NCBI RefSeq assembly: GCF_039535115.1
Contig: NZ_BAAAWO010000001.1
Coordinates: forward strand, 1,364,001-1,428,000
Origin: Paeniglutamicibacter sulfureus
GTDB taxonomy: Bacteria > Actinomycetota > Actinomycetes > Actinomycetales > Micrococcaceae
Reading direction: 5' to 3'
Length of the DNA: 64,000 nucleotides
A program made the position numbers and the translations under genes. Under the pieces are notes generated by a model. The model made no database searches, was not told the DNA's origin, and saw only the letters and a list, made by a program, of their open reading frames with translations. Every line of letters starts with the position of its first letter. Position 1 is the first letter of the stretch. Shown here piece after piece: positions 8,125 to 19,706 of the stretch.

Positions 8125-9780
8125 TCACGCCCTGACAAAAATCGCGGTGGCGCGCGAGGAATCGATCCCGGTCTGGCTGATCGACTGGATCATGTACCAG
8201 TAGCTGTGTCCGAGCACCACGCCGGTGTCCAGCCAGGACTGGGCGGCGGCGGTGCGGCGGCGCACCGCGCGCAGGTAGGTGCCGGTGGACTGGATGTAGG
8301 GAACGACGGTGCCGGTGGATTCCCAGCGCCAGATGGCGATGAGCTTGATGGGCTCGCCGCTGGAACTGGAGGTCCAGCTCAACCGCACACCGGTGCCCTC
8401 GCGCACGGCCTTGGAAATGGTCGGGGTGTAGGGGCGGATGGCGTTCAGCTGCGGGTACGGGACCGGCAGTGAGGGCCGCGCGTAGTGGCGGGCCTTGAGG
8501 ATCCCGATGGCGTTGAGCTTGTTAGCCCTGAAGGCGGTGGTGTTGTAGTAGGCGTGTCCGCGCACCGCAGGCACCTGGCGGCACTTGGTGAGGTGGTCGC
8601 GCAGCTCGTTGGGATCCCGCCAGGCGGCCGTCGCCGGGTCGCCGACCTTGTACGCGGCTTCCCCGGTGTACAGCTTGACGTTGGTCCCGGCGACCTGCTT
8701 GGCCCACCAGTCGACCAGCACGTTGTAGTTGGCCACGGTGTAGCCCTGGTACCAGTAGAGCTGCGGGGCGATGTAGTCGACCCAGCCGTCCTTGACCCAA
8801 CGCCGGGTGTCGGCGTAGAGGGCATAGAAGCTTTCCAGCCCGCTGGTGGCCGAGCCCAGGGTGCTGGAGGTCCTGTTGGCCCAGATGCCAAAGGGGCTGA
8901 TGCCGAACACGACCCGGGGCTTGGCTGCCCGGATGGCGTTGTGGGTGTCGCGGACGAACACGTTGATGTTGTTGCGCCGCCAGGAGGAAATCGAGGTGAA
9001 CGAGCCCTTGTAGGTGGCGTAGGTCGAGGAGTCGGGAATCGATTGGCCCGAGACCGGGTACGGGTAGAAGTAGTCGTCGAAGTGCACCCCGTCCACGTCG
9101 TAGCGCTTGACCAGGTCGATGACCACGCTGCGGATGTAGTTGCGCACCGCCGGGATGCCGGGGTTGTAGTAGCGCCGGGGCCCGTAGGCGAAGGACCAGG
9201 AAGGGTTCAGCCGCGCCGGGTGGCTGGCCACCAGGGAGTTCAGCGAGGTGTCCATCCCCACGCGGAAGGGGTTAATCCAGGCGTGCAGGGCAATCCCGCG
9301 TTTGTGCGCCTCCGAGATCGCGTAGCCCAGCGGGTCGTAGCCCGGGTCCTTGCCCTGGGTGCCGGTGAGGTACCTGGACCACGGCTCCCCCAGCGTGGAC
9401 TTCCACATCCGGTCGGCGGCAGGGCGGACCTGCAGGAACACCGCGTTGAGGTTCCGCGACACGGCCAGGTTCAGGATCGAGCGCAATTCCGATTGCTGGG
9501 CGGCCACGGTCAGCCCGGATTTTGAGGGCCAGTCGATGTTCACCACGCTCGCGGTCCACAGGGCACGGAACTCGGTGCGCGGGTAGGTCGCGGAGGTGGC
9601 GGTATTGCGGGAGGAGACGGTGTAGACGTGGTTGCGGATGACCGCCGCGGCGGCGGGGGCGGCAAGCAGCCCGGGGCCAAGCGCGGCGCCGGCCAGGCCC
9701 GCCACGGCCGCCGAAAGCACCGCCCTGCGGCTCACGGGATTGGCCAATGACAGGGACAGGGGTGCCATTTCCGTTTTCAT
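8125..9780 (-). CDS. Secreted GHL10-type glycoside hydrolase with Tat signal
   Basis: A 551-residue exported protein. The start ATG 9780 has GGAG eight bases upstream. The N-terminus has a twin-arginine signal (PVSRRAVLSAAVAGLAG, ending LLAAPAAAA). The GHL10 (family 10 glycosyl-hydrolase-like, formerly DUF187) domain follows, with EFRALWTASVVNIDWPSK, VFLQVRPAADRMWKS, HAWINPFRVG, VDGVHFDDYFYPYP and YIAPQLYWYQGY. The C-terminal 110 residues look like a fibronectin-III-type beta module. Such proteins are thought to act on cell-wall or surface polysaccharide; the substrate is unknown. It is transcribed alone, on the same strand as the acyltransferase upstream of it. Confidence 0.88.
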   Translation of the reverse strand: MKTEMAPLSLSLANPVSRRAVLSAAVAGLAGAALGPGLLAAPAAAAVIRNHVYTVSSRNTATSATYPRTEFRALWTASVVNIDWPSKSGLTVAAQQSELRSILNLAVSRNLNAVFLQVRPAADRMWKSTLGEPWSRYLTGTQGKDPGYDPLGYAISEAHKRGIALHAWINPFRVGMDTSLNSLVASHPARLNPSWSFAYGPRRYYNPGIPAVRNYIRSVVIDLVKRYDVDGVHFDDYFYPYPVSGQSIPDSSTYATYKGSFTSISSWRRNNINVFVRDTHNAIRAAKPRVVFGISPFGIWANRTSSTLGSATSGLESFYALYADTRRWVKDGWVDYIAPQLYWYQGYTVANYNVLVDWWAKQVAGTNVKLYTGEAAYKVGDPATAAWRDPNELRDHLTKCRQVPAVRGHAYYNTTAFRANKLNAIGILKARHYARPSLPVPYPQLNAIRPYTPTISKAVREGTGVRLSWTSSSSGEPIKLIAIWRWESTGTVVPYIQSTGTYLRAVRRRTAAAQSWLDTGVVLGHSYWYMIQSISQTGIDSSRATAIFVRA

Positions 9781-9965
9781 GGCGGTGACTCCGATGGTGC
9801 GCGAGCGGTCACGGCCGGGCTGGATCGCGGGGCCGCTTGGAGGCAACGCTACGCCGCGCCGGCACGCCCGGAAAGCGCCGAAATATCACGCTTGCGCGGC
9901 ACTTTGGTTACGCCTTGGAGGGGGCCCCGGCGACACCCTCCGGCCGGTGCACGGGAACCGCCGCG

Positions 9966-12065
9966 TCAGGGCGAATCGGTCAGCGCAGCGAGGAAGCGCT
10001 TCTCGAATTCCACGGCGGTGGTCCTGGCAAAGGTGCTGGTCAGGTGCGACTGGTCCATGTAGACCAGCACGTTGCCGATGACCGGGCGGCAGATCCCGTC
10101 GGGGCACAGCTGGTCGGTCATGTCCATGGTGGAGAACCCCTCCCCCAGGCTGCCCGTGGCCGACAGCTCCTCCAGCGGGGAGGTCTCGGCCATGAGTTCG
10201 GAAACCGGTGCGCTGCACTGCTGCGCCTGTGCCCCGAACCGGTCCACGCAATCGGGCACGGGAGTGGTGAAGCGCGGGGTGTCGCGCAGCGCCACGACCG
10301 GGATGCCGGCCTCGAGCAGCGGTCGGATGCCGGCCTCGTAGTCCGGCACCACCCGTTCCAGCTCCCCGGCGCTGTGGCCGTGCCGGTCGGGGCCCAGCGC
10401 GGTAAAGGAGCCGAGGGTGATCACGGCGTCGGGGTCGTGCTCCAGTGCGTAGTCACCGGCTGCCGCGTTGAACTCCCCGCATTCCTCTCCGCGGGTTTCC
10501 GAGGGCCCGCCGAAGCGGCACGACGGCTTGGTCAGCAGGACCCAGCGCCACCCCAGCTTCTGCGCCATCGCATCCACCGCGCCGCTCCAGTGCTGCGCGT
10601 GCGAATCCCCCAGCAACACGATGGTCTTTTCCGCCTTCGGGTTTCCGCCCTGCTGGCAGTACTCGATGGCCGGCGATTCGGGTGCCCACGCTCCGGTGCA
10701 CTCGGCACCGAAGTTCGACCATTCCTCATCCAGCTTGGTGGTCAACGGGACCATGACGGCCTCCGAACTGGGTTCGTGCCCGAAGCCGGGGTCCAGGATG
10801 GCCGCGCCGGGATTCTCGACCGGTGCCTGGGAGGCCGCCCTCAGCTCCTCGGCGGAGACGCGGTGTTCCCAGCCGCCCAGCGGGGCGAGCACCAGCGAGA
10901 GCAGCACCGCGATGCCCAGCCCCACGCGCCGGCGCTTGGCCGAGAGCCACTGCCAGGAGCGCAGGGGCGACTCGACGATGCGCGTGGTGGCCCAGGCCAG
11001 CAACAGGGAAACCAGCATAATGCCCAGCCCGGCACCGAGGGAGATCTCCGCACTTCCGGATTCGACCAGGAAGAAGACCATGACCGGCCAGTGCCATAGG
11101 TAGAGCGCATAGGAGACGTTCCCGAGCCAGCCGAGGACCGGCGCCGCGAGCACCCGCTGCACGCCCAAGCGGTGGTTCGGGGACATGATGACCAGCGCGG
11201 CGGCGAGCGTGGGCCACAGCGCCAGGTAACCGGGGAACTGTTGCTGGACCTGCAGCAGCATGCCGCAGCTGAGGATTGCCGCCAGGCCCAGCCAGCCAAG
11301 GGGCACGGTCAGGGCGGCGGGGAGCCTTTGGAGCATCGGCAGGAAGATGGCCACCAGCGAACCCAGCGCGAATTCCCAGAGCCGTGCACCCGTGTCGAAG
11401 TAGGCCCACGATTGCGCCGTGGAAGTGGTGTGCACCGAGTAGGCCAGGGAAAGCAGGAAGACGGTGCCAAAGAGCGCGCCCATGGTCATCCGGTAGCTCA
11501 ACGAGGGAATCCTGGTGACGAGCCACTTCCACAGGATCAGGCCCGCGGCCAGCAACAGCGGCCAGAGGATGAAGATCTGCCCTTGGATGGACAGCGACCA
11601 GAAGTGCTGCAGCGGGCTGGCGGTGGCATGTTCGGCAGCGTAGTAGTCAACCGAGTCGCGGGCCAGCTGCCAGTTTTGGGCGTAGAAGAGGCTGGCGGTG
11701 ATCTGCTCCATGATGGAGTTCCAGCGCGCCTTGGGCAGCAAGGCGACGCTGGCCGCGATGGTCGCCAGCAGGACCAGGACCGCTGCCGGCAACAGCCGGC
11801 GGAAGACATTGAGCCAATACCCCAGCAGGGCCAGCGGACGCCCGCCCTCGACCTTGCGGATGAAGGCACCGGTGAGGAAGAACGCGGAGAGCAGCAGGAA
11901 CACATCCACACCGCCGGACACCCGGCCAAACCACACGTGGTAGACCATAACCAGCAGCACGGCCAGCGCCCGCAGGCCCTGGAGCTCGGGCCTGAAAATG
12001 GATGCGGTGTTCGCCGCACGTGGACTCCGCCCTGCCACGCGTTGCGCAGGTAAGGAAAGCGACAT
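9966..12065 (-). CDS. Membrane O-acyltransferase (OafA type) fused to an SGNH domain
   Basis: The 699-residue protein begins at ATG 12065 (AGGA upstream). The N-terminal 380 residues are an acyltransferase-3 domain with about ten to eleven membrane helices and the conserved His in VMVYHVWFG. The extracytoplasmic C-terminus is an SGNH hydrolase-like domain: GDSHAQHW near residue 505, VITLGSF, and the catalytic Asp/His pair in MDQSHLTS near the end. OafA-SGNH fusions O-acetylate surface glycans such as peptidoglycan, teichoic acids or polysaccharide. Together with the neighbouring GHL10 hydrolase this suggests a small envelope-modification group, although the genes are 185 bases apart. Confidence 0.9.
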   Translation of the reverse strand: MSLSLPAQRVAGRSPRAANTASIFRPELQGLRALAVLLVMVYHVWFGRVSGGVDVFLLLSAFFLTGAFIRKVEGGRPLALLGYWLNVFRRLLPAAVLVLLATIAASVALLPKARWNSIMEQITASLFYAQNWQLARDSVDYYAAEHATASPLQHFWSLSIQGQIFILWPLLLAAGLILWKWLVTRIPSLSYRMTMGALFGTVFLLSLAYSVHTTSTAQSWAYFDTGARLWEFALGSLVAIFLPMLQRLPAALTVPLGWLGLAAILSCGMLLQVQQQFPGYLALWPTLAAALVIMSPNHRLGVQRVLAAPVLGWLGNVSYALYLWHWPVMVFFLVESGSAEISLGAGLGIMLVSLLLAWATTRIVESPLRSWQWLSAKRRRVGLGIAVLLSLVLAPLGGWEHRVSAEELRAASQAPVENPGAAILDPGFGHEPSSEAVMVPLTTKLDEEWSNFGAECTGAWAPESPAIEYCQQGGNPKAEKTIVLLGDSHAQHWSGAVDAMAQKLGWRWVLLTKPSCRFGGPSETRGEECGEFNAAAGDYALEHDPDAVITLGSFTALGPDRHGHSAGELERVVPDYEAGIRPLLEAGIPVVALRDTPRFTTPVPDCVDRFGAQAQQCSAPVSELMAETSPLEELSATGSLGEGFSTMDMTDQLCPDGICRPVIGNVLVYMDQSHLTSTFARTTAVEFEKRFLAALTDSP

Positions 12066-12720
12066 CAATACATCCTGGAAAATCGACAGCGTCCCATGCC
12101 CGGAACGTTGGGCATGGGCATCCAACGTTACCAAACCTCGTTATCGATTCGTTACGCGAGGTTCCCTGACTGGCCGCATGTGTGACTAGCTGCATCAACC
12201 GGTATGCAAGCATCAAAGTCATTCTGGTGCTTTTGGCCGAACGGGCGCTTTTCGCGCGCCTGCGGCCCAGTCCGGCCCAGGGTTGCCGACCGCAGACGAA
12301 GTCGCCGACGAGGAAACCCGATGGCATTCTTCGGGGAGCACACGCGAGGAATTATCTGGGGAAACAACATCCCCGCGTGCCCCGCTCCATAGCGAGTTCC
12401 GTTCCGGATTGTAAGGGCGCGGCTGCACCCCGAAATCCGTCTCGGGCGGCCTTCCATGCTGGCTCCGATCAGCGCCGTCTCAGATCCTGCGTTGGCTTCG
12501 AACCAAAGGTCAACCGTGGAACAACGTTCGCTGACATACCCTGCGAAAAGCTTGCGCCCTGTGGCAACCTCCGGGCCCTACGCCGTTCGCCGCAGCCCGA
12601 GCGCGCACGAATCCGTGCCCTAGGTTTTTTACAACCTGGAGCGACTACAAATGGGGCTCATGGGGCGGCGGGGGTGTCGCTCCGGCCCAGTGGGGGGCAC
12701 ACCCTGCAGTAGGAGTCATC
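12066..12720. other. Long intergenic region between divergent genes
   Basis: No supported gene. It separates the minus-strand acyltransferase from the plus-strand Ig-repeat protein and must hold both promoters. A 176-codon plus-strand frame (12182-12712) has no ribosome-binding site or recognisable motif, and I treat it as chance in GC-rich DNA. Confidence 0.5.
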
Positions 12721-15099
12721 ATGTTTCAGAAGACCCGCACCATAAGGACGGGAAAGCGCGACCTCAAAAGAACCCGGTCCTCGGTGTTGGCAGGTGCGGC
12801 GTCCGCGGCACTGCTCGCAGCGGCACTGGTTCCGTTGGCAGGAACCGCAGCATCCGCCAACACCGCAGGCAACGGACCGGTCGATCCACAAAATGGCTTC
12901 CCGACCTGGTTCTCCGACGGCACCGCGAAACTGCAGCTGTGCTACACGGCCGGCACCGGCTGCCTGATGGAACCACCGAATCCCGATCTTCCGGCGTCCT
13001 ACCCGGACAACTTCCCCGATGAGGCATTCTGGTTCGCCGCGGAAGCCAGCGGCGGGAACCTGCGCCTCTACGAGGCAGCCCTGGAGGCAGCGCATGCCAA
13101 CGAGATCGTCCAGGACGGGGACCAGATGGGCTTTGGCCGGCTACGCTTCATCATCGAGAACATCGTCGCGGGCCAACAATACACCGTGACGCACCCCTAC
13201 GGGGTGAACACCTTCACCGCCGAAGCCGACCCCAAGGTCGGCGGGCGCATCAAGGTCACCCTGGATTCGGGCGCCTGCGCCCCGTCCCTTGCCTCCCCGT
13301 GCAACTGGGGCCAGGTGGGCGCTGCATTCCTGGGCGACTACACCACGGGCAGCACCGCGACCTTCCTGCGCCAGGTCGGTGCGGCACCCGGAACCCTGGG
13401 CGACATCAACACCGCCCGCGCGGTAACCGGGGCACCCTCGGGCAATAACTTCGTGACCGTCACCGGCCCCAACGCCGGCGGGCCTGGCATCGACACGTTG
13501 ACGGTGAGCACCTTTACCGTCCAGGGCCTGCTCTACCAGGGAGACGACGGGGCGCCGAGCACCCCCGACCTGGCAGCGGCCAGCGACACGGGCAGATCAA
13601 CCACTGACAACATCACCCGCACCAACCTTCCCACCCTCACGGGAACCGCCACCGCCGGATCCACCGTGGAACTCCTCGTTGACGGTGCCACCGTCCCGGC
13701 CGTGAGCGGTGTCGCCACCGGCGGCAACTACTCCTTGCGCGTGCCTACGGCGTTGGCCAACGGCGTGCATAAATTCCAGGCCCGGATCGCCAACCCTCTG
13801 GTTGCCACCGACCCCGCAGCGCCGCCATACCTGACCTCGCCTACACTCACCGCGACGGTGGACACCGTGGCACCGGTCTCCTCCGTGGTCGCACCATTCC
13901 CCTCGACCCCCACACTGGATAACACTCCGACCCTGAACACGGCGGTCAATGAGGCACGGTCGACCCTCGAATGCCGGTTGCTCCCGAGCAATCCCGACTG
14001 GGAAGCAGGTTGCCCGGCGGCGAAGACCTACGACGCACAGGTCAACGGAACCTACGTGTTTGAGGTGCGAGCCAGCGATGCCGCAGGCAACACCGGTATT
14101 GCCGCCACCCGCACGGTGCGGATCGGCCCTGCGGACACCGTCGCTCCCGCCATTTCCAGCCGCGGTCCGGGAACCAACGCTACGAACGTCAACACGGCCT
14201 CTAACGTTTCCGCGGTCTTCAGCGAGTTCGTCCAGGGAGTTTCCGCCACAACGTTCACCCTGAAGAACCCCGCCGGGACCACCATCCCTGCGGCCGTCAC
14301 CTACGACCAGGCGACGCGCAGGGCCACGCTGAATCCGACGGCGAACCTCGCCCTCAACACCGTCTACACCGCTCGGATCACCGGGGGCGCGAGCGCAGTC
14401 CGCGACTTGGCGGGCATCGCACTACCCACCACCACGTGGACCTTCACCACGAACGCGGCCCCGACGGTCACCGTCCGCACACCGGCCTCGGGGGCAAAGT
14501 CCGTCGCCGTCGCCGGCAACGTCTCCACAACGTTCAGCGAACCCGTAACCGGGGTGGGAGCGACAACCTTCACCCTCAAAAACGCGGCGACCGGGGCAGC
14601 CATCCCATCCGCAGTCTCCTACAACGCGACCACGCGGGTAGCCACGTTGAACCCGACCGCGAACTTGGCCGCCGACACCAGATACACCGCGGTCCTCACC
14701 GGCGGCACCACAGCGATCCGCGACGCGCAGGGCGCCCCGCTGGCCACCCACAGCTGGACCTTCACCACCGGCCCCGCACCCGTGGTGTCTGCCAGGGTCC
14801 CGGCAGTCAACGCCACTGCCATCCGCAGGGCGAACAACATCACCGTCACCTTCAGTGAAGCGGTGTTGGGAGTCGGAACCACAACGCTGAACCTTCGCAA
14901 CGCCACCACCGGTGCGGTGGTGTCGGCAACGGTGACGCGCAACGGAACCACCAACCAGTGGATCCTGAACCCTGCTGCCAGCTTGGCGGCCAACACCCGC
15001 TACACCGTCCGGGCGTTCGGCGGAGCGACATTGATACGCGACGCGGCCACCAATCCGCTGGTCTCGACTAACTGGTCATTCACGACCGGCGCGTCCTGA
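12721..15099 (+). CDS. Secreted surface protein with tandem Ig-like (SbsA/Big_5) domains
   Basis: A 792-residue exported protein, TAGGAG seven bases before ATG 12721. The signal peptide is Arg/Lys-rich, then SVLAGAASAALLAAALVPLAG and a cleavage site near ASA-NT. A region of unknown fold (about residues 45-270, with two to three Cys pairs) follows. Next come two beta-sandwich modules (TGTATAGSTVELLVDGATV; YVFEVRASDAAGNTG). The end is three near-identical SbsA/Big_5 Ig-like repeats of about 104 residues, each with TFSEPV, TTFTLKNAATGA, NPTANLAADTRYT and WTFTTG. There is no LPXTG anchor or membrane tail, so it is probably released or wall-associated without covalent attachment. Function unknown; adhesion or matrix is a guess. 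Confidence 0.82.
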   Translation: MFQKTRTIRTGKRDLKRTRSSVLAGAASAALLAAALVPLAGTAASANTAGNGPVDPQNGFPTWFSDGTAKLQLCYTAGTGCLMEPPNPDLPASYPDNFPDEAFWFAAEASGGNLRLYEAALEAAHANEIVQDGDQMGFGRLRFIIENIVAGQQYTVTHPYGVNTFTAEADPKVGGRIKVTLDSGACAPSLASPCNWGQVGAAFLGDYTTGSTATFLRQVGAAPGTLGDINTARAVTGAPSGNNFVTVTGPNAGGPGIDTLTVSTFTVQGLLYQGDDGAPSTPDLAAASDTGRSTTDNITRTNLPTLTGTATAGSTVELLVDGATVPAVSGVATGGNYSLRVPTALANGVHKFQARIANPLVATDPAAPPYLTSPTLTATVDTVAPVSSVVAPFPSTPTLDNTPTLNTAVNEARSTLECRLLPSNPDWEAGCPAAKTYDAQVNGTYVFEVRASDAAGNTGIAATRTVRIGPADTVAPAISSRGPGTNATNVNTASNVSAVFSEFVQGVSATTFTLKNPAGTTIPAAVTYDQATRRATLNPTANLALNTVYTARITGGASAVRDLAGIALPTTTWTFTTNAAPTVTVRTPASGAKSVAVAGNVSTTFSEPVTGVGATTFTLKNAATGAAIPSAVSYNATTRVATLNPTANLAADTRYTAVLTGGTTAIRDAQGAPLATHSWTFTTGPAPVVSARVPAVNATAIRRANNITVTFSEAVLGVGTTTLNLRNATTGAVVSATVTRNGTTNQWILNPAASLAANTRYTVRAFGGATLIRDAATNPLVSTNWSFTTGAS

Positions 15100-15103
15100 C
15101 CCA

Positions 15104-15148
15104 AAATGGCCGCCTGCCCACCGACAGTTGGTGGGCAGGCGGCCATTT
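15104..15148. terminator. Strong terminator after the Ig-repeat gene
   Basis: AAATGGCCGCCTGCCCACC (15104-15122) is perfectly complementary to GGTGGGCAGGCGGCCATTT (15130-15148): a 19-bp stem, 7-base loop, ending in TTT. Confidence 0.92.
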
Positions 15149-15482
15149 CATGGGCCCGGGCAAGGACCGGTGCGGCCATACGCGTCCCGGCGGTGCCGGC
15201 ACGGAAGGCCTTGCCCGGGAGCCGCGAGGGGCTTGGGATTGGAAACACCGTGACAGGCCCAGTATCCGCCCGCCCTTCTGGATCGAGGTCCCGCCCTGTT
15301 GCCACGTCGATACCTCCGGGAAGACCAAAACGTTGCCGAATGGCAACCTCCGGACCTTCCGTCTCTCTGGTGCCCCAGGGAACTTGAGTCTACGATGAGG
15401 TCAACGTTGCACCATTGGTTGAAGGTATGCGACGTATCAGCAGTTTCGTCCGGGGATGAGCAACACTTTGATGGGGGATGAC
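15149..15482. other. Intergenic region before the BldC-like gene
   Basis: No gene is supported. It should contain the promoter of the 74-codon HTH gene; I could not assign clear -35/-10 boxes. Confidence 0.45.
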
Positions 15483-15707
15483 ATGGTTGACTTAGAAAGT
15501 TTCGAGGAAGCCCACTACCTGACTGTCGCCGAGGTCGCTTTGGCCATGCGCGTCTCAAAAATGACTGTGTACCGTCTGGTGCACGGAGGGGAACTGCCGG
15601 CGGTGCGTTTCGGCCGGTCCTACCGGGTTCCCGCCCAGGCCGTGAAGGACTACCTCATCGCCGAGCCGCACGCGGCGGCACCGGTGCGCCTTTCCGCCTC
15701 GAACTAG
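15483..15707 (+). CDS. BldC/MerR-like small DNA-binding protein
   Basis: A 74-residue one-domain regulator, essentially a winged helix-turn-helix of the excisionase/MerR/BldC type: YLTVAEVALAMRVSKMTVYR, LVHGGELPAVRFGRSYRVPA, and a final helix AVKDYL. Proteins this short bind DNA as oligomers (BldC) or act as excisionase-like factors. I chose ATG 15483 because GGGGGAT lies six bases upstream; a more upstream ATG at 15456 would add nine residues with a weaker ribosome-binding site. It is next to groEL but faces it convergently. The target is unknown. Confidence 0.85.
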   Translation: MVDLESFEEAHYLTVAEVALAMRVSKMTVYRLVHGGELPAVRFGRSYRVPAQAVKDYLIAEPHAAAPVRLSASN

Positions 15708-15749
15708 CCGGGCCCGTCGGTGTCGACCGGTCCAGCGCACAACGCCAGA

Positions 15750-15813
15750 CGCCGCCGGCCTCCGGGCTTCCGTGCCCCCCAAAGGGGAAACGGGAACCTG
15801 GCTGCCGGCGGCG
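15750..15813. repeat. Inverted repeat between the BldC-like gene and groEL
   Basis: CGCCGCCGGC (15750-15759) pairs with GCCGGCGGCG (15804-15813) across a 44-base loop that itself contains CCCCCC-AAA-GGGG. It lies between two converging genes and could end transcription from both, though it has no T run. Confidence 0.4.
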
Positions 15814-15841
15814 CCTAGTGCACTGCCACGCTTGCTGCGTG

Positions 15842-17508
<1,667 letters not shown>

Positions 17509-17516
17509 AGGAAAAA

Positions 17517-17813
17517 CTACTTTACGACGATGGCCAGGACGTCGCGGGCCGAGAGCACCAAGTACTCGTCGCCGCCGACCTTGACTTCGGTTCCGCCGTA
17601 CTTGGAGTAGATCACGACGTCGCCTTCGGCTACGTCAACGGGGACGCGGTTGCCGTTGTCATCGACGCGGCCGGGGCCGATTGCCACGACTTTGCCTTCC
17701 TGCGGCTTTTCCTTGGCGGAATCAGGGATGACCAGACCGGAAGCAGTGGTGGTTTCTGCTTCGAGCGGCTGGACGACAATGCGGTCCTCGAGAGGCTTAA
17801 TGGAGACGGACAT
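17517..17813 (-). CDS. groES: Co-chaperonin GroES (10 kDa subunit)
   Basis: A 98-residue protein of normal family length that caps the GroEL cavity. Conserved parts are [16 protein letters not shown] at the N-terminus, the mobile loop [21 protein letters not shown] and GKVVAIGPG. The C-terminus has [24 protein letters not shown] 17813 has AAGGAG seven bases upstream. It is the first gene of the operon; the CIRCE operator lies about 145 bases upstream, so expression should rise when HrcA is inactivated by heat. Confidence 0.97.
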   Translation of the reverse strand: MSVSIKPLEDRIVVQPLEAETTTASGLVIPDSAKEKPQEGKVVAIGPGRVDDNGNRVPVDVAEGDVVIYSKYGGTEVKVGGDEYLVLSARDVLAIVVK

Positions 17814-17956
17814 CGTCTCTCCTTTGCGTGAGTTACCAATGGTTTACGGGCCGTTCGGGTGGTACCAACCGTCGTCGCGGTGCCAGCTGGTGAATTACCT
17901 CAGGCTTTCAGCACTTGCCGGGATCGACAGGCGCCACCAATGACTCTAGGCAACCA

Positions 17957-17983
17957 TTAGCACTCGGTCAAGGCGAGTGCTAA
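17957..17983. promoter_or_regulatory. CIRCE operator (HrcA site)
   Basis: TTAGCACTC, nine bases, GAGTGCTAA: an exact match to the CIRCE consensus. It lies upstream of groES on the minus strand. HrcA binds it to repress chaperonin transcription at normal temperature; hrcA itself is not in the window. Confidence 0.97.
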
Positions 17984-18301
17984 TTACGGGGTCATTTACG
18001 CCCTCGGCGCATCTAACGAGTTGCGCCGATGTCTCCGAAGTGGCGCTGGGAGTCGGCACTTTGCCGAACCTTGATCGGGACATCGGAATCGTGGGTAAGT
18101 ACTGGGTAGTCGGAGAAGAGCGGGGCTCCCCTCGGACCTCCCGCCGGTTTTCCCAAGGAACCGGCACCGTCGAGGGGAATTCACTCTGGCCTCCCCAACA
18201 TGAACAACGGCGCCATCCCCACGAGCAGGACGCCTTCATCCTGGAATACCCCTGCCTCATTGTCGGAAAGTGCCGTTCACTTCCCACCGCTGTTCCATTT
18301 C
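17984..18301. other. Intergenic region upstream of the groES operon
   Basis: No gene supported. A minus-strand frame of 227 codons (17946-18629) crosses the CIRCE element and the next gene in another frame, and has no protein-like composition. Confidence 0.5.
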
Positions 18302-18802
18302 CTACGCCCCTCGAACCCATCGTTCGCCGCGTGTCATTACGTAGCGCTTCCAGACGTAGCCCCAGGGGGTCACGGCAAGGATCGGCACAACGAAGAGAAC
18401 GTTGAAGAGCATCGTCGCCGTTGCCGCATCCATGTCGTTGGCGATCAGGTGGGGCAGCGCCACGATTGCGAGCCACAGAACCTTCCACATCGTTTCGAAC
18501 AGCAGAATCGGCAGCATCCCGAGGGGATAGCGGAGACCAAGGAACGCCAGCAGGGACATGGCAGTCAGAATGCAGAGAACCACCCCTTCGAACACGGGCA
18601 TCGACGATGCCTGGAGCAGCAGCGGCCACTTAACGATCATCAGACCCACTGCCATGAAGAGATAGCCGCCGCGCATCATGTTCAGGCGGAAGGTGGGCAG
18701 TTGCCCGGGCCCGGTGGTCAGATCCGGGAGCGGTGCTGCCGCTTGGGGCTGCAAAACTTGGGGCTGGGAAACCGGAAGCGTTGACGAGGCGGAGGATGGC
18801 AT
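18302..18802 (-). CDS. Small integral membrane protein of unknown function
   Basis: A 166-residue protein with a Ser/Pro/Gln-rich N-terminus (about 40 residues) and then four hydrophobic segments: YLFMAVGLMIVKWPLLL, GVVLCILTAMSLLAFLGL, PILLFETMWKVLWLAIVAL and MLFNVLFVVPILAVTPWGY. I chose ATG 18802 (AAGG ten bases upstream) because the longer frame adds residues of random character. The arrangement resembles small four-helix DoxX-like or similar actinobacterial membrane proteins, but I cannot name a family. It is divergent from the DUF2306 gene. Confidence 0.7.
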   Translation of the reverse strand: MPSSASSTLPVSQPQVLQPQAAAPLPDLTTGPGQLPTFRLNMMRGGYLFMAVGLMIVKWPLLLQASSMPVFEGVVLCILTAMSLLAFLGLRYPLGMLPILLFETMWKVLWLAIVALPHLIANDMDAATATMLFNVLFVVPILAVTPWGYVWKRYVMTRGERWVRGA

Positions 18803-19013
18803 TGTCTTGTACCTTTCGAATGCTGCGGTTTCGACGGTGCGGGTGCGGTGGCAAAACCCTGGGGTGATGTTGTTGCTGTCTTGACTCAACTTTCCCTGCC
18901 GCCGTGAGAGCGCGCATCGTCGGAATGGCCCGAATCGCACCGACCGAAAGTACGGCTTGGTCCTCGGCCAACCTGCCGATGTCTTCCCCCGATTTACGGG
19001 CGAGGATCGAGTC

Positions 19014-19706
19014 ATGACAACTGAAACCACCAACAGCCGCGCTCAAAACGGTTGGCCGCCCAAACGCCGCAGAGCCCCGTGGCTGGCACCCGCCGGGCTG
19101 ATTCTCCTCAGCCTCATACCGGTGATCGCCGGCATGTTCCGGGTCACCGAGCTGACCAGCGGCGGCGTCATCACCCCAGACAACGCCCGATTCTTCGCCT
19201 CGCCGATTCCGGTGATCACCCACATCGCCAGCGCCACGGTATATTGTCTGCTCGGTGCGTTCCAGTTCGTGCCGTCGCTTCGCCGCCGGCGCGGCTGGCA
19301 TCGCATCGCCGGCGGCATCCTAATTCCCGCCGGCCTGCTCGCTGCCCTGTCCGGTTTGTGGATGACAGCTTTCTACGCATCGCCGGATGGCGGCAGCGCG
19401 CTGCTTATGGTCTTCCGGTTGTCCTTTGGCGCGGCCATGGCGGCTTGCATATTCCTTGGAATCATCGCGCTCAAGCGCCGGGACTTCAGCGCTCACGGCG
19501 CCTGGATGACCCGCGCCTATGCGCTTGGCATTGCGGCGGGAACCCAGGCCGTCGTGTTCGCGTTCTGGATCCTCGGCGTTGGGCCGGTCAACAGCCTGAC
19601 CGATGCGCTACTCATGGGCGCAGCGTGGGTTCTCAACGCCGCAGTCGCCGAGTTCGTGATTCGCCGGCGCGCCCAGATGGCCCGCGCATTCCCAGGCCCC
19701 CGCTGA
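19014..19706 (+). CDS. DUF2306 membrane protein
   Basis: A 230-residue membrane protein with about six hydrophobic segments. The core motif HIASATVYCLLGAFQFVPSLRRRRGWHRIAG and the later DFSAHGAWMTRAYALGIAAGTQ match the DUF2306 family, which has conserved His residues in membrane helices and no assigned function. ATG 19014 begins MTTETTN; upstream in-frame codons look non-coding. The stop TGA shares its last base with the ATG of the histidine kinase gene (19706), so translation of the two is coupled. It may be a sensor accessory or the output of the two-component system downstream. Confidence 0.82.
   Translation: MTTETTNSRAQNGWPPKRRRAPWLAPAGLILLSLIPVIAGMFRVTELTSGGVITPDNARFFASPIPVITHIASATVYCLLGAFQFVPSLRRRRGWHRIAGGILIPAGLLAALSGLWMTAFYASPDGGSALLMVFRLSFGAAMAACIFLGIIALKRRDFSAHGAWMTRAYALGIAAGTQAVVFAFWILGVGPVNSLTDALLMGAAWVLNAAVAEFVIRRRAQMARAFPGPR

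Noticed and set aside
17946..18629. 227-codon minus-strand frame across the CIRCE element
   Set aside because: It overlaps the real membrane-protein gene (18302-18802) in another frame and runs through the regulatory region without motif.
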